Counted from the first letter of the stretch, positions 26,042-35,252 are shown. The stretch is 56,591 nt of DNA from Rhizobium sp. Root1334 (GCF_001426665.1 NZ_LMEY01000011.1:1-56591); one strand, 5' to 3'. Notes: a model not told the origin generated them from the sequence alone. Program-made: numbers and translations.

Positions 26042-28714
26042 ATGACCGCCACCGCTCAATTGCCTCGTGACATCCAGGCCACCGGACAAGGGCCTGGAGG
26101 ACTGACCAGTGTTGAGGCTGCCGAGCGCCTGGTGCAATTCGGTCCGAACACCATCCCCGAGCCCAGAGCGGCGTCTCTGTTGCTGATCTTCATAAGGCAA
26201 TTCCGCAGTCCACTGATTTACATCCTCCTTGTCGCAGCTGCTGTATCGCTCGCCGTCAGTGAACCCGAAGATGCCGTTTTTATCGCCATCGTCCTTCTGC
26301 TGAATGGGTTGATTGGTGGCATTCAGGAACATTCGGCCAGCCGCGCAGCCGCTGCGCTACGCAATCTTGAGCAGCCCTATGCGAACGCCATTCGTAACGG
26401 AGAAGCACGGGAGATCGACGCTCGTTTGGTGGTTCCCGGCGATCTCATCCGCATTGAGGCCGGCGGCAAAATTCCTGCTGATATCACGCTTATCGAGGCC
26501 AACGGCCTGCTGTGCGATGAATCGCTGCTGACAGGGGAATCAGCGCCGGTCCACAAGCACATTGGCCTTGCCGATGTGCCTGGGGAACATCGGAACTCGG
26601 ACCTTGCATTTGGGGGATCGTTGGTCACCCGTGGCCGCGGCAAGGGTCTGGTGACGGCCACCGGCCCCTCTACCCAAATCGGCAAAATCGCTTTCGACGT
26701 CGGCAAAGCGTCCATTTCCAAGCCACCGTTGATGATCCGGCTGGCGCATTTCTCTAACAGGATCGCCTGGGTGGTCGGCATTGCCAGTGCCGTACTTATC
26801 ACGGTCGGATTGATAAGAGGGTTGCCTTGGAACGAGCTGTTGATGATGTCGATCGGACTTGCGGTCAGCGCGGTTCCCGAAGGTTTGCCGATCGCCATAT
26901 CAATCGCGCTGGCCATCAGCATGCGCCGCATGGCCAAGCAAAATGTCATCGTCCGCCACATGGCGGCGGTCGAATCCCTTGGCTCCTGCACGATGATCGC
27001 TACCGACAAAACAGGCACTCTGACCCTCAACGAGCTGACCATTACCGATATCCGGCTTCCCGACGGCACTTGCCTCGAACTTGACGCTGGCACGGATCTC
27101 GATAGTTGCGAGATTCGCGGCCCAAACATGAGTGTGGCGGACGCCCGTCAAAAGGCCGCACGCCTGCTCAAGGCTGCCTCATTGCCGAACGAGGGCGCGC
27201 TCAGCAAACAGGAAGCCGGCTGGCAGGGTATCGGAGATACAGTCGACGTAGCGCTTCTGGCAGCTGCCCGCAAAGCGGGTCTTGAGCATAGGGTCATGCA
27301 GGATGCTTATCCGCTTCTGGCACGCATCCCGTATGAGCCTGATCTAAAATATGCAGCCTCCTTCCATCAGCGGGGAGACAGTGTCCACATGTTCGCCAAG
27401 GGATCGGCCGAAACCTTGATCGATATGGCCGATCGCATGGATGCGGGTAATCGTAATGTGCCCATCGACCGTGAGGGGCTCCTCGCGCAAAAGGAGGAGA
27501 TGGCAGGACGCGGCCTGCGCGTCCTCGCCTTTGCCGAGGGCGAGATCAAGGCGGCCAATGACCGCACATTTGGTCACCATCATCTCGTCGACCTTGTCTT
27601 CCTGGGGCTTGCGGGTATGCAGGATCCTATTCGTCCGGAAGTACCCAAAGCTATCCGGGATTGTCATGCCGCCGGCATCGAGGTCGCAATGATCACCGGA
27701 GATGACCCAAGGACAGCCTCCGCCATCGCCTGCCAGGCAGGTCTGAAGTTTCGGCCTGATCAGGTGGTCGCGGGTGATGATGTCGGGAAGGCGGAAGACG
27801 GGGGGCCTGGTAGGCTGGACGCGTTGACAAAAGATGCCCGACTCTATGCGCGCGTTGTGCCAGCTCAAAAGCTCGCAATCGTGTTATCGCTTGCCCGCAA
27901 CGGGCACTTCGTCGCGGTCACCGGCGACGGCGTCAATGATGCCCCGGCGCTAAAACATGCTCATGTGGGCGTCGCGATGGGGCGAAAGGGTACTGAAGTC
28001 GCCAAGGAAAGTGCCGACATCGTGGTATCGGACGACAATTTCGCGTCCATCGTGAGCGGTATTCGTGAAGGCCGCATAGCCTATTCGAATATCCGAAAGG
28101 TCATCTACATGCTCGTCGCAACGGGAGCGGCTGAGATGCTGCTGTTCCTGCTGGCGATCCCGCTCGGTCTGCCCATGCCCCTGCTGCCGGTGCAGTTGCT
28201 CTGGCTCAATCTGGTGACCAACGGAATTCAGGATGTCGCGTTGGCGGGCGAAAAGGCGGAGGGAGACGAACTGGAGCGACCGCCCCGCCGCCCGAGGGAA
28301 CCGATCTTTGACCGGCTCATGGTTCGCAGAATCGTTCTGTCGACTTTGACCATCGGTGTTGGAGGTTTTGCTGTCTTCTGGTGGCTGCTGCAGCATGGAT
28401 ACGAGGTTTCGCAAGCACGAAACATGCTGCTCCTGCTTTTCGTGATATTTGAAAACTTCCAGACTTTCCTCAGCCGCTCAGAACGCAAGTCGATCTTTGC
28501 ATTGGCCTTCCTCGGCAACCCGCTGCTGCTCTTGAGCATTGTCGCGTCCCAGGCACTGCACCTGTCGGCGATGTATGTCCCCTGGTTGCGCGAGACACTG
28601 CAACTCACGCCGATTTCGCTCGCACAATGGGCCTGGATCTGCGTCGCCGCCTCGTCGATTCTTTTCGTCAATGAACTCGACAAATGGCTGATACGCAGAA
28701 CGACCGTGAATTGA
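26042..28714 (+). CDS. P2-type cation-transporting ATPase
   Basis: This 890-residue pump is of the calcium/sodium P2 type, not a heavy-metal pump. Visible features are the N-terminal cation ATPase domain (GLTSVEAAERLVQFGPN), LTGESAPVHK, the helix-4 motif AVPEGLPIA, DKTGTLTLNEL, MITGDDPRTA and TGDGVNDAPALK, with a final block of membrane helices. PEGLP is the usual P2A calcium-site sequence, so calcium, magnesium or manganese is plausible, but the ion is not fixed by sequence. Start 26042 is chosen for GGAG six bases upstream. The in-frame extension to 25820 overlaps the FixK-type promoter and so is not coding. Confidence 0.92.
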   Translation: MTATAQLPRDIQATGQGPGGLTSVEAAERLVQFGPNTIPEPRAASLLLIFIRQFRSPLIYILLVAAAVSLAVSEPEDAVFIAIVLLLNGLIGGIQEHSASRAAAALRNLEQPYANAIRNGEAREIDARLVVPGDLIRIEAGGKIPADITLIEANGLLCDESLLTGESAPVHKHIGLADVPGEHRNSDLAFGGSLVTRGRGKGLVTATGPSTQIGKIAFDVGKASISKPPLMIRLAHFSNRIAWVVGIASAVLITVGLIRGLPWNELLMMSIGLAVSAVPEGLPIAISIALAISMRRMAKQNVIVRHMAAVESLGSCTMIATDKTGTLTLNELTITDIRLPDGTCLELDAGTDLDSCEIRGPNMSVADARQKAARLLKAASLPNEGALSKQEAGWQGIGDTVDVALLAAARKAGLEHRVMQDAYPLLARIPYEPDLKYAASFHQRGDSVHMFAKGSAETLIDMADRMDAGNRNVPIDREGLLAQKEEMAGRGLRVLAFAEGEIKAANDRTFGHHHLVDLVFLGLAGMQDPIRPEVPKAIRDCHAAGIEVAMITGDDPRTASAIACQAGLKFRPDQVVAGDDVGKAEDGGPGRLDALTKDARLYARVVPAQKLAIVLSLARNGHFVAVTGDGVNDAPALKHAHVGVAMGRKGTEVAKESADIVVSDDNFASIVSGIREGRIAYSNIRKVIYMLVATGAAEMLLFLLAIPLGLPMPLLPVQLLWLNLVTNGIQDVALAGEKAEGDELERPPRRPREPIFDRLMVRRIVLSTLTIGVGGFAVFWWLLQHGYEVSQARNMLLLLFVIFENFQTFLSRSERKSIFALAFLGNPLLLLSIVASQALHLSAMYVPWLRETLQLTPISLAQWAWICVAASSILFVNELDKWLIRRTTVN

Positions 28715-28725
28715 GGTGCACTCAA

Positions 28726-28739
28726 TTGCGCTGCATCAA
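28726..28739. promoter_or_regulatory. FixK/FNR box upstream of the CBS-BON pseudogene
   Basis: TTGCG-CTGC-ATCAA matches the consensus. It lies 12 bases after the ATPase stop codon and about 67 bases before the CBS-BON start at 28806. The -10 region (GAAGCT at 28762-28767) is poor. Confidence 0.6.
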
Positions 28740-28805
28740 GGCGGTGAACGCCGCAATCCCCGAAGCTGGCGACGCACTAAACAATAGCGGCCTTAGGAGA
28801 CGACG

Positions 28806-29468
28806 ATGCTTGCCAGGGATCTGATGACGACGAATGTAGCTTATGTGACGGTGGGCACGAGCCTCAAGCGGGCGATAGAAATTATGATCGACTGAGATGT
28901 AAGTGGCCTACCGGTGGTCGACGATGCTGGAGGCGTATGCGGGATGTTGACCGAGGGAGACTTATTAAAGCGGCACGAGTTCAACGGCGGGCATGAAATC
29001 GGACACCTTCAGCCGGACGTGGCGTTTTTCGAAAGCTATATCAAACAACACGGGCGGGCGGTCGAAGATTGCATGACGGCCAACGTCGTCGTCGCTTCGC
29101 CGCAAGCTACGCTTGCCGAAATCGTCGCGCTGATGCGCCGTCACAATATCAAACGGATTCCCATCCTCACGAACGGCAGACTCTCGGGAATCGTCAGCCG
29201 GCGCGACGTGCTCAAGGCCATCTCTGCAACACCAGACTCCGTCGCTCGCGGTGATGACGCATTACGGCTGGCAGTTTCGACGCGGCTTCAAGCCGAATTG
29301 GGACTTCGCCGGGAGAAAGTGGAGGTCAATGTCCGGGATTCAGTGGTGGAGGTAATTGGCGAATTCGAATCCGATGCTGCGTGCGAAGCCGTAAGGATCG
29401 TGACCGAAGCTATCGCCGGCGCCAGTTGCATTGTCACCCGAAAGGCTCGGCCAACTGCGGCGCACTAG
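28806..29468 (+). pseudogene. CBS-CBS-BON protein gene with an internal stop codon
   Basis: Read from the ATG at 28806 the frame gives MLARDLMTTNVAYVTVG and so on for 29 codons, then TGA at 28893-28895, then continues in the same frame with DVSGLPVVDDAG to 29468. Two CBS domains and a C-terminal BON domain (about residues 150-215) are otherwise well preserved. CBS pairs usually bind adenine nucleotides. The nonsense codon lies inside the first CBS domain. A GTG at 28914 could restart translation and give a 184-residue protein lacking the first half of CBS 1. GGAGA precedes the original ATG. Sequencing error must be excluded. Confidence 0.8.
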
Positions 29469-29512
29469 CGATGCAGAATATGGACGGCTCCTCAGGTTCG
29501 GATTGCGCATCT

Positions 29513-29526
29513 TTGCGTGCGATCAA
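29513..29526. promoter_or_regulatory. FixK/FNR box upstream of the MgtC/DUF4010 gene
   Basis: TTGCG-TGCG-ATCAA is a consensus site in the gap 29469-29658. No clear -10 lies at class II distance. TACCCT at 29560-29565 is the nearest candidate, about ten bases further away than in the other promoters. Confidence 0.6.
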
Positions 29527-29658
29527 CACAAGCCGGTCTGGGTACCGGCCATGCCGTGCTACCCTACAAGTAAATCAGTGGGGCACCCATGAAGATCAGG
29601 TCTATTTCGCTGGCGAGCGGGCTTCCGGCTCCACTTCCAGGAAACTGGGAAAAGTAAG

Positions 29659-30912
29659 ATGGACTCGATCATTCCACGTCTTGGCCTCGCCCTCGCTATT
29701 GGCCTTCTGGTTGGGCTCGAACGTGGCTGGCGGGATCGCGATGCCCCTGCAGGCAGTCGCACCGCCGGCATCCGGACGTATGGAATTGCGGGCTTGCTTG
29801 GCGGCGCATTCGGCACGTTGGTGCAGGAACAGAACGGCGGAGTGATCTTCGGTTTAGGGTTCCTCGGTTTTTCACTGAGTTTCAGCTGGTTCAAGCTGCG
29901 CGAAGCCCGGCGTGACGACGATTTCAGTGTCACCGGGGTTTGCGCAGCGCTCTGCGTTTTCGCGCTTGGCGGGATCGCTGTTGCCGGAGATTATCAAGCT
30001 GCCGCCGCGGCCGGCGCCGCCCTTGCAGCTCTGCTAGCAAGCAGGGAAGCGCTCCATGGCCTCCTGCAGCGCCTATCCTGGATCGAGTTGCGCTCGGCCC
30101 TCGTTCTCGCCGTGATGACCGCGATCATCCTTCCCCTCATTCCTAATCGCACAACCGATCCATGGGGCGGATTGAATCCCTGGGAAGTTTGGCTCTTCAC
30201 CGTGCTGAGCGCAACGATCTCCTACACCGGCTATATCGCAGTCCGGCTGCTTGGCTCGACGAAGGGTCTGCTCGTCAGCAGCCTGGCAGGAGCGTTGGTT
30301 TCCTCAACCGCCGTCACAGCCAGTTTCGGACAGAAGGCCAGAAGCGGCGAGGCTCCTTTGCCGTTGGCTGGGGCCGCGATCCTAGCGCCCGTTGTATCAG
30401 TCCTTCGGGTCATTGCGATCGTTCTCGTTATCGCGCCAGCGGTCTTTCCCTTGATCGCCCCTGCTGCTCTTACAGCGGCAACGGTGCTGGCTCTTGCCGG
30501 CGGCTCGTTGATGACGTTGCACGCCGCGCGACAGGAAGAGACTTTTACCGCGCGAAACCCATTCGAACTCGGCCCCATTGTCGTTTTTGCCAGTCTTTTC
30601 GCACTGACCACGACCCTGAGCGCCGCGCTGGTGTCCCGTATTGGCGACAGCGGACTTGTCGCCCTTTCGGCCATCTCCGGGACATTCGATGTTGACGTTG
30701 CGGTCCTCAGCGCCTTGCGCGCAGGCCAGGACGGCCTGCCGCTGCCGTTGATTGCCATCGGCCAGGCAGTGCTTGCGGCTATCGCCGCCAATGCCGTCGG
30801 GCGGCTGATCGTCGCAATCGCATCGCGAACGCTCTTTTATTGGTTGCCTATCGTGATCGCCTCTATACTGGCAATTAGCGCTGGTAGTGCTGTCTACCTG
30901 GTGACCCGATAA
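29659..30912 (+). CDS. MgtC/SapB and DUF4010 membrane protein
   Basis: This 417-residue integral membrane protein has an N-terminal MgtC-like block (LGLALAIGLLVGLERGWRDRD, then RTAGIRTYGIAGLLGG), and a DUF4010 domain from about residue 180 with STKGLLVSSLAGALVSSTAVTASF and a late AISGTFDVDVAVLS segment. It has about 12 to 13 hydrophobic segments. MgtC proteins are linked to magnesium limitation and to control of membrane potential, but the DUF4010 fusion has no assigned activity. It is downstream of a FixK-type box and next to the CBS-BON pseudogene. The ion pumps nearby suggest a role in ion balance at low oxygen, which is an inference. Confidence 0.85.
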   Translation: MDSIIPRLGLALAIGLLVGLERGWRDRDAPAGSRTAGIRTYGIAGLLGGAFGTLVQEQNGGVIFGLGFLGFSLSFSWFKLREARRDDDFSVTGVCAALCVFALGGIAVAGDYQAAAAAGAALAALLASREALHGLLQRLSWIELRSALVLAVMTAIILPLIPNRTTDPWGGLNPWEVWLFTVLSATISYTGYIAVRLLGSTKGLLVSSLAGALVSSTAVTASFGQKARSGEAPLPLAGAAILAPVVSVLRVIAIVLVIAPAVFPLIAPAALTAATVLALAGGSLMTLHAARQEETFTARNPFELGPIVVFASLFALTTTLSAALVSRIGDSGLVALSAISGTFDVDVAVLSALRAGQDGLPLPLIAIGQAVLAAIAANAVGRLIVAIASRTLFYWLPIVIASILAISAGSAVYLVTR

Positions 30913-31048
30913 CCGGCTGAATGATGAAGGCCCCGTCGCGCGTCACAGAAGACGCCCGCGCCCGTCGGCGGATGAACTCATCGAGTGCGGACACCGGTGG
31001 CAGAATGATTGACAAGCGCCCACGGATCGGACCGAACGTTGACGAACT

Positions 31049-31828
31049 TTATGGTATTACTCCACTCAGGCTTCGGTACAGCACGTATCCGGCAACCATG
31101 AAGATGAGCCCCGCAAACATCCGATTGAGCAGGCCTTTGTAGACACTGAGTCGCGTCGAGAGGATCATGCCAAACACGCCGCCGACAATCCCACCGCCCA
31201 CGAATTCGACGGCAAGCATCCCGTCGACGAGTCCTGACGCAGCATAGTTGATTGCCGTCGCCAAGCCGAACGCACCGACAGATAAAAGCGATGATCCGAC
31301 TGCATTGATCATCGGCATGCCTGTCGCGAGGATGAGCCCTGGGACGATCAGGAATCCGCCACCAATCCCGAAGAGCCCCGATGCAGCACCCGAAGCCAAC
31401 GCAACAGCCGCGGTTATCAGACACATTTTGCCATCAATAGGACGTGGCACGGTCGAGAGGGACTTTTTGGGTCGCAGCATCAGCCCGCCGATCACCACCA
31501 TGACGATGCCGAATAAAAAGAGCAGCTTGTCACCATCCATCGACTTACCGAGAGTTGACCCCAAGAGCGCTCCAATTGTCCCGAGGAGAGAGAAGACGAT
31601 GGCGCAGCGCCACCAGACGTGACCCTTGACCGCATGGATCCCGAAATTGGCAAAGGCATTGGCTGAAACGGCCAGTGCGCCCGTTCCTATGGCCACATGC
31701 GGCTCGGCGACGCCAACGACATACAGAAGCAGCGGCGTGGCGAGGATTGAGCCGCCGCCGCCGAGTAGACCAAGCATGAAGCCGACGACGCTGCCGGAGC
31801 CAACTGCTGAGACGATCGAATAGGTCAC
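31049..31828 (-). CDS. TauE/SafE-family sulfur-compound exporter
   Basis: This 259-residue membrane protein has the two TauE/SafE repeats: GFMLGLLGGGGSILATPLLLY near the start and SGLFGIGGGFLIVPGLIL in the middle. Eight or so hydrophobic segments are visible. The family exports sulfite or related sulfur anions. The GTG start at 31828 follows GAGGAGGGG and overlaps the stop of the preceding yeeE-like gene by four bases (GTGA), so translation is coupled. It is the last gene of the blh-bigR operon, a place that fits removal of sulfite made by persulfide oxidation. Confidence 0.9.
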   Translation of the reverse strand: MTYSIVSAVGSGSVVGFMLGLLGGGGSILATPLLLYVVGVAEPHVAIGTGALAVSANAFANFGIHAVKGHVWWRCAIVFSLLGTIGALLGSTLGKSMDGDKLLFLFGIVMVVIGGLMLRPKKSLSTVPRPIDGKMCLITAAVALASGAASGLFGIGGGFLIVPGLILATGMPMINAVGSSLLSVGAFGLATAINYAASGLVDGMLAVEFVGGGIVGGVFGMILSTRLSVYKGLLNRMFAGLIFMVAGYVLYRSLSGVIP

Positions 31829-32256
31829 GATCCCCTCCTCCACACACGGTCGTGTAGCGTCATGCCGACGATCATGGCTATTACAAAGACGAAGGATTCA
31901 CCGAGGCCGACCGACAAGGACGCAACCGCCGGGCCGGGGCAGAAACCACCGAAGCCCCAACCAACGCCAAACAGCGCCGAACCGATAAGGAGCGGCGGGT
32001 CGATCTTTTTGTTCTTCGGGACATGGAAGGATTCATCAAGAACGGGACGATCCATTCGGTACATGATGCGAACGCCGACGAACGCTATGACAACCGCACC
32101 GCCGAGAACGAAGGCAAGGCTGGGATCCCAGGCCCCAAAGACGTCGAGGAAACCCTGCACCCGCGCCGGGTTCAGCATGCCGGAGAGCGAAAGCCCGAAG
32201 CCGAACGCTAGACCGGATGTTAGCGCGGAGGCCGTCTGAAGGATGTAGCGTGTCAT
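31825..32256 (-). CDS. YeeE/YedE (DUF6691) membrane protein, second half-transporter
   Basis: This 143-residue membrane protein has the features ALTSGLAFGFGLSLSGMLNP and FGVGWGFGGFCPGPAVASL, a cysteine-containing motif seen in YeeE-type thiosulfate and sulfur transporters. It forms a pair with the gene before it. The two together equal one full-length YeeE transporter. Start 32256 overlaps the stop of the previous gene by four bases (ATGA). The in-frame extension to 32463 lies inside that gene and is not coding. Confidence 0.88.
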   Translation of the reverse strand: MTRYILQTASALTSGLAFGFGLSLSGMLNPARVQGFLDVFGAWDPSLAFVLGGAVVIAFVGVRIMYRMDRPVLDESFHVPKNKKIDPPLLIGSALFGVGWGFGGFCPGPAVASLSVGLGESFVFVIAMIVGMTLHDRVWRRGS

Positions 32257-32663
32257 TGTCCGATTCCTCTCAGAACTGTCACGGCAACGACGCCTGCGGT
32301 CAGAAATGTTGCGACGGCCACCATCGACCGGGGTGAAAGCCGGGCGAGCCCGAGCACGCCGTGTCCGCTCGTACATCCAGACCCCATCCTTGATCCGAAA
32401 CCGACAAGCAGACCCGCGCCGATGATCAGCGGCCAGCCAGCAGAAATCTCGACGGTCGGCCACTGCCCGAAGCTGTATAGGTAGACAACCGGGCCGAGGA
32501 TCAGACCGACGACGAACGCAAGGTTCGTTGCGATCCCTGCTCCTTGGGCAAGACGCGCAACGATTCCGCTGATCCCGGCGATACGGCCGTTAACGAGAAG
32601 CAGCATGACGGCCGACAAACCGATCAACATGCCTCCGATGAGCGAAGGAAGGTAGTGTGTCAT
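32253..32663 (-). CDS. YeeE/YedE membrane protein, first half-transporter
   Basis: This 136-residue membrane protein has four hydrophobic segments and the family motif GFGSRMGSGCTSGHGVLGLARLS, where the conserved cysteine is thought to carry the sulfur substrate. Its start overlaps the bigR stop by four bases and its stop overlaps the next yeeE-like gene. The tight packing suggests all five proteins of the operon are made together. It probably moves sulfide- or thiosulfate-derived sulfur across the inner membrane. Confidence 0.9.
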   Translation of the reverse strand: MTHYLPSLIGGMLIGLSAVMLLLVNGRIAGISGIVARLAQGAGIATNLAFVVGLILGPVVYLYSFGQWPTVEISAGWPLIIGAGLLVGFGSRMGSGCTSGHGVLGLARLSPRSMVAVATFLTAGVVAVTVLRGIGQ

Positions 32664-33007
32664 TGTTCTTCCTCCTTGCAGAAAATCGTATAGAGCGCCG
32701 CCACGAGCTGGGCCGCCTTTTCTTCTGTCAGGCTGTAGAAGATCTGTTTGCCTTCTCGGCGGGTGTTGACGATATTCGCCTCCCGCAGCACCGTCAGCTG
32801 CTGCGAAAGATGCGGTTGGTGAAGATCGAGCTTCGCCTCCAGTTCGCTGACGGAGTGCTCACCCTCGACGAGAGTGCAGACGAGCATCAGCCGGGCGGGA
32901 TGGGCCAATGTCTTCAAAAGACCGGACACTTCGGCTGCGCGCGCTGCCATATCCTGCGGCGTCATTGAAGACTGTTTGCTTGCGTCTGGATCCAAGGCCA
33001 TCACCAT
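32660..33007 (-). CDS. bigR: BigR/SqrR-type ArsR-family sulfur-responsive repressor
   Basis: This 115-residue winged-helix repressor has the ArsR core LKTLAHPARLMLVCTL, a recognition helix HQPHLSQQLTVLREANIV and the wing TRREGKQIFYSL. Two cysteines, one in LMLVCTL and one near the end in TIFCKEEEQ, match the pair that forms a disulfide or polysulfide link in BigR and SqrR. They are not arranged as ArsR or SmtB metal sites. GGAGG precedes the ATG at 33007. The gene overlaps the end of blh by seven bases. It most likely represses its own operon through the palindrome at 34316-34339 and lets go when persulfides are present. Confidence 0.9.
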   Translation of the reverse strand: MVMALDPDASKQSSMTPQDMAARAAEVSGLLKTLAHPARLMLVCTLVEGEHSVSELEAKLDLHQPHLSQQLTVLREANIVNTRREGKQIFYSLTEEKAAQLVAALYTIFCKEEEQ

Positions 33008-34296
33008 GCGACCCCCTCCAGAGCGTCCAGTGGGAATTTAAGGTACCGTTTGCCGTTGGCCTCAGGCTCCGGAAGCCGCCCCGCGCGAACGTTCACCTGC
33101 AGGGCATGCAGGATCAGTTTTGGCATGGGAAGTGTTTCGTCCCGCGCCGTTCGGATCTTCACGAATTCCTCTTCCGACACGCCGGCGATGTGAGAGTTGC
33201 TCCTTTTCTGTTCCTCGACCGTGCTTTCCCAGCGCGGGGGCCGTCCATCGGGCTGATAGTCGTGTCCGGTGAAAATGCGCGTCTTCTCCGGAAGAGCCAA
33301 AATGTCCTGGATCGACTTCCAAAGCATGTGTGCGTCGCCACCAGGAAAATCAGCCCGTGCCGTGCCGCTGTCCGGCATGAAGAGAGTGTCGTGCACGAAG
33401 GCGGCATCACCGATTACGTAGGTGATGGAAGCGAGCGTGTGGCCGGGCGAGAACATAACCTTCGCATCGATCGAACCGACCTTGAAGGTCTCGCCATGCA
33501 CGAACAGTTTGTCCCACTGCGAACCGTCTGTGTCGAGTTCTGGCCAGTGGTAGATGGCCTTCCAGAGCTTTTGAACGTCGACAACCCGCTCGCCGATCGC
33601 GGTGAGTGCGCCAGTCTTCTCCTTCAGGTATTGGGCGGCCGAGAAGTGATCGGCGTGGGGATGGGTATCCAGGATCCATTCGACCGTGAGTTTGTTCTCC
33701 CGGATATATTCGAGGATCCCGTCGGCATTGATCGTCGCTGTCGCACCAGCCCTTTCATCGAAATCGCGGACCGGATCGATAATGGCACACTTGCCCGTAT
33801 CCGGATCCGATACCACGTACTGGATGCTCCAGGTCCGTTCGTCGAAGAAGCCCTTCACGATCGGGCGGCGGGCAAAGTGTTTGTTCAGCCAGTCGTCGGC
33901 GGCCGCCAAGTCGATTCCGTGCTCTTGGCCAAAGGCGACAACATGATCGCGCTTCATGCGCCCGTCGAGAACCTCGCCGATGACGTACAGCAGCAATGCG
34001 CGGGTGCCGGACTTGCAGTGAGCGACGACCGGGCCGTCCGCCTCATCCATGGCCCGCCGGAATGCGCGGACGTCGGCTTCGGTGATTGTCGCGACCGTGA
34101 CTGGCACGTAGGCGTAAGTCATCCCTGCCCGGTTTGTAGCCTCTTTCTCGGCTTTCGTTCCCGGTTGCGCTGGCTCCTCCAAATCTGGACGGGCGTTGAT
34201 CAGAGTCGTAAACCCCTGTTCCGCAAACGACCGAAAGTCTGCTATCTCGGGTTGTGGCATGACGGAGAACTTGTCGGTTATCTTTGTGAGGGCCAT
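33001..34296 (-). CDS. blh: Blh: DUF442 phosphatase-like / persulfide dioxygenase fusion
   Basis: This 431-residue protein has two parts. The N-terminal DUF442 domain (1-135) is a rhodanese/phosphatase-like fold with the loop HCKSGTR, its likely catalytic cysteine. The C-terminal metallo-beta-lactamase domain (about 145-375) has THPHADHFSA, a later SPGHTLAS histidine and GHDYQPDGR, and belongs to the ETHE1-like persulfide dioxygenases, non-haem iron enzymes that oxidise glutathione persulfide to sulfite. Start 34296 (MALTKITDKF) follows GGAG. The upstream in-frame ATG at 34326 lies within the operator. It heads the sulfide-detoxification operon. Confidence 0.93.
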   Translation of the reverse strand: MALTKITDKFSVMPQPEIADFRSFAEQGFTTLINARPDLEEPAQPGTKAEKEATNRAGMTYAYVPVTVATITEADVRAFRRAMDEADGPVVAHCKSGTRALLLYVIGEVLDGRMKRDHVVAFGQEHGIDLAAADDWLNKHFARRPIVKGFFDERTWSIQYVVSDPDTGKCAIIDPVRDFDERAGATATINADGILEYIRENKLTVEWILDTHPHADHFSAAQYLKEKTGALTAIGERVVDVQKLWKAIYHWPELDTDGSQWDKLFVHGETFKVGSIDAKVMFSPGHTLASITYVIGDAAFVHDTLFMPDSGTARADFPGGDAHMLWKSIQDILALPEKTRIFTGHDYQPDGRPPRWESTVEEQKRSNSHIAGVSEEEFVKIRTARDETLPMPKLILHALQVNVRAGRLPEPEANGKRYLKFPLDALEGVAW

Positions 34297-34315
34297 GATG
34301 GTGATCTCCAATTTA

Positions 34316-34339
34316 ACATTATACAATTAAATATAATGT
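34316..34339. promoter_or_regulatory. Palindromic AT-rich operator, probable BigR box
   Basis: ACATTATA (34316-34323) and TATAATGT (34332-34339) form a perfect inverted repeat around an eight-base centre. It overlaps the expected promoter of blh. AT-rich palindromes of this kind are known BigR operators. About 340 bases to parD at 34678 hold nothing else clear. Confidence 0.75.
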
Positions 34340-34677
34340 ATATTGACATCATTTCAAGCCTTGGAGTTTTTGAAAAGCTGCTTGACCGTCGCCCATGCAA
34401 GCCCGCCGATCAACTTAACAGTGGCCCTCCCTCCCGACGATGTTCCCCACCTCAGAGAGGAAGGGTTGCCTGCCTTGACTTCCGAGTAGAATACTGTGCA
34501 CCGGGACCAGTGAAGGTTACCGCTCCCTCGCCTTGAAGGGATATGAACTGCGGGCCACCTCGGCCGGCAAGCCGACACGGAAGGGAATCAAGTAGTTGCC
34601 CGAGTCCGGCATATCGGCATCTTGCCTTCGGTACGCTAATCGCATACCATGGATGTGACGATAAGAAGGCTTCTACG

Positions 34678-34956
34678 ATGACGACGGTTGAGAAGATTAC
34701 CATTGCACTGACACCTGAGATGGCGGGATTTGTGCGAAACGCGGTAGATGCTGGCGAATATGCGTCAACTAGCGAAGCCATCCGCGACGCCGTGCGTGAG
34801 TGGAAGGAAAGACGGGATTTGCTTGGCTATACAGTTGAGGATCTGCGAGCGCTTGTTCATGAGGGCATCGACAGCGGTCCGAGTCAGCGTTCGACGATGG
34901 CCGAGGTGAAAGCCGCCGCGCGCCATCGCTTTGAATCTTCACAAGGCGAAAGCTAA
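34678..34956 (+). CDS. parD: ParD-family antitoxin
   Basis: This 92-residue protein has an N-terminal ribbon-helix-helix DNA-binding domain (EKITIALTPEMAGFVRNAV, then ASTSEAIRDAVREWKERR) and a charged C-terminal tail, which in this family wraps the toxin. Antitoxins of this type repress their own operon. The start at 34678 follows AAGG; an in-frame extension to 34543 lacks protein character. Its stop is two bases before the GTG start of parE, as in a normal type II pair. Confidence 0.9.
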   Translation: MTTVEKITIALTPEMAGFVRNAVDAGEYASTSEAIRDAVREWKERRDLLGYTVEDLRALVHEGIDSGPSQRSTMAEVKAAARHRFESSQGES

Positions 34957-34958
34957 CT

Positions 34959-35252
34959 GTGCTTTCTATTGTCCGCACGGATCGTGCCGATGAGGACCTG
35001 ATCGAAATCTGGTCCTACATTGCCGTCGAAAACATAGTCGCAGCTGATCGAGTTCTCGATGCGATTGAGGCGCGCTGGCAGCATCTCGCACGGCACCCTT
35101 ACTCGGGAGTGGCGCGCGACGACATTTCACCGGGTATTCGGCATCTGGTCTCAGGCGAGTATCTAACTCTTTACCGGCTCACCGGCGGCGCAGTCGAAAT
35201 CATCCGCGTGCTGCACGGGCGCCGGAACATCTCCTCCCAAGTCGTTGACTAA
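34959..35252 (+). CDS. parE: ParE-family toxin
   Basis: This 97-residue protein has the RelE/ParE fold: ADEDLIEIWSYIAVENIVAAD, then a helix with DAIEARWQHLARHPYSG, GIRHLVSGEYLTLYRL, and the final strand with IIRVLHGRRN. ParE members usually poison DNA gyrase, RelE members cleave mRNA. The ALxRHPYSG and VLHGRR patterns favour ParE. It begins with GTG. Together with parD it forms a complete pair that may stabilise the plasmid or island. Confidence 0.9.
   Translation: MLSIVRTDRADEDLIEIWSYIAVENIVAADRVLDAIEARWQHLARHPYSGVARDDISPGIRHLVSGEYLTLYRLTGGAVEIIRVLHGRRNISSQVVD

Noticed and set aside
34354..34578. A 74-codon frame on the minus strand between blh and parD
   Set aside because: It has no recognisable domain or ribosome site and its composition is not protein-like.
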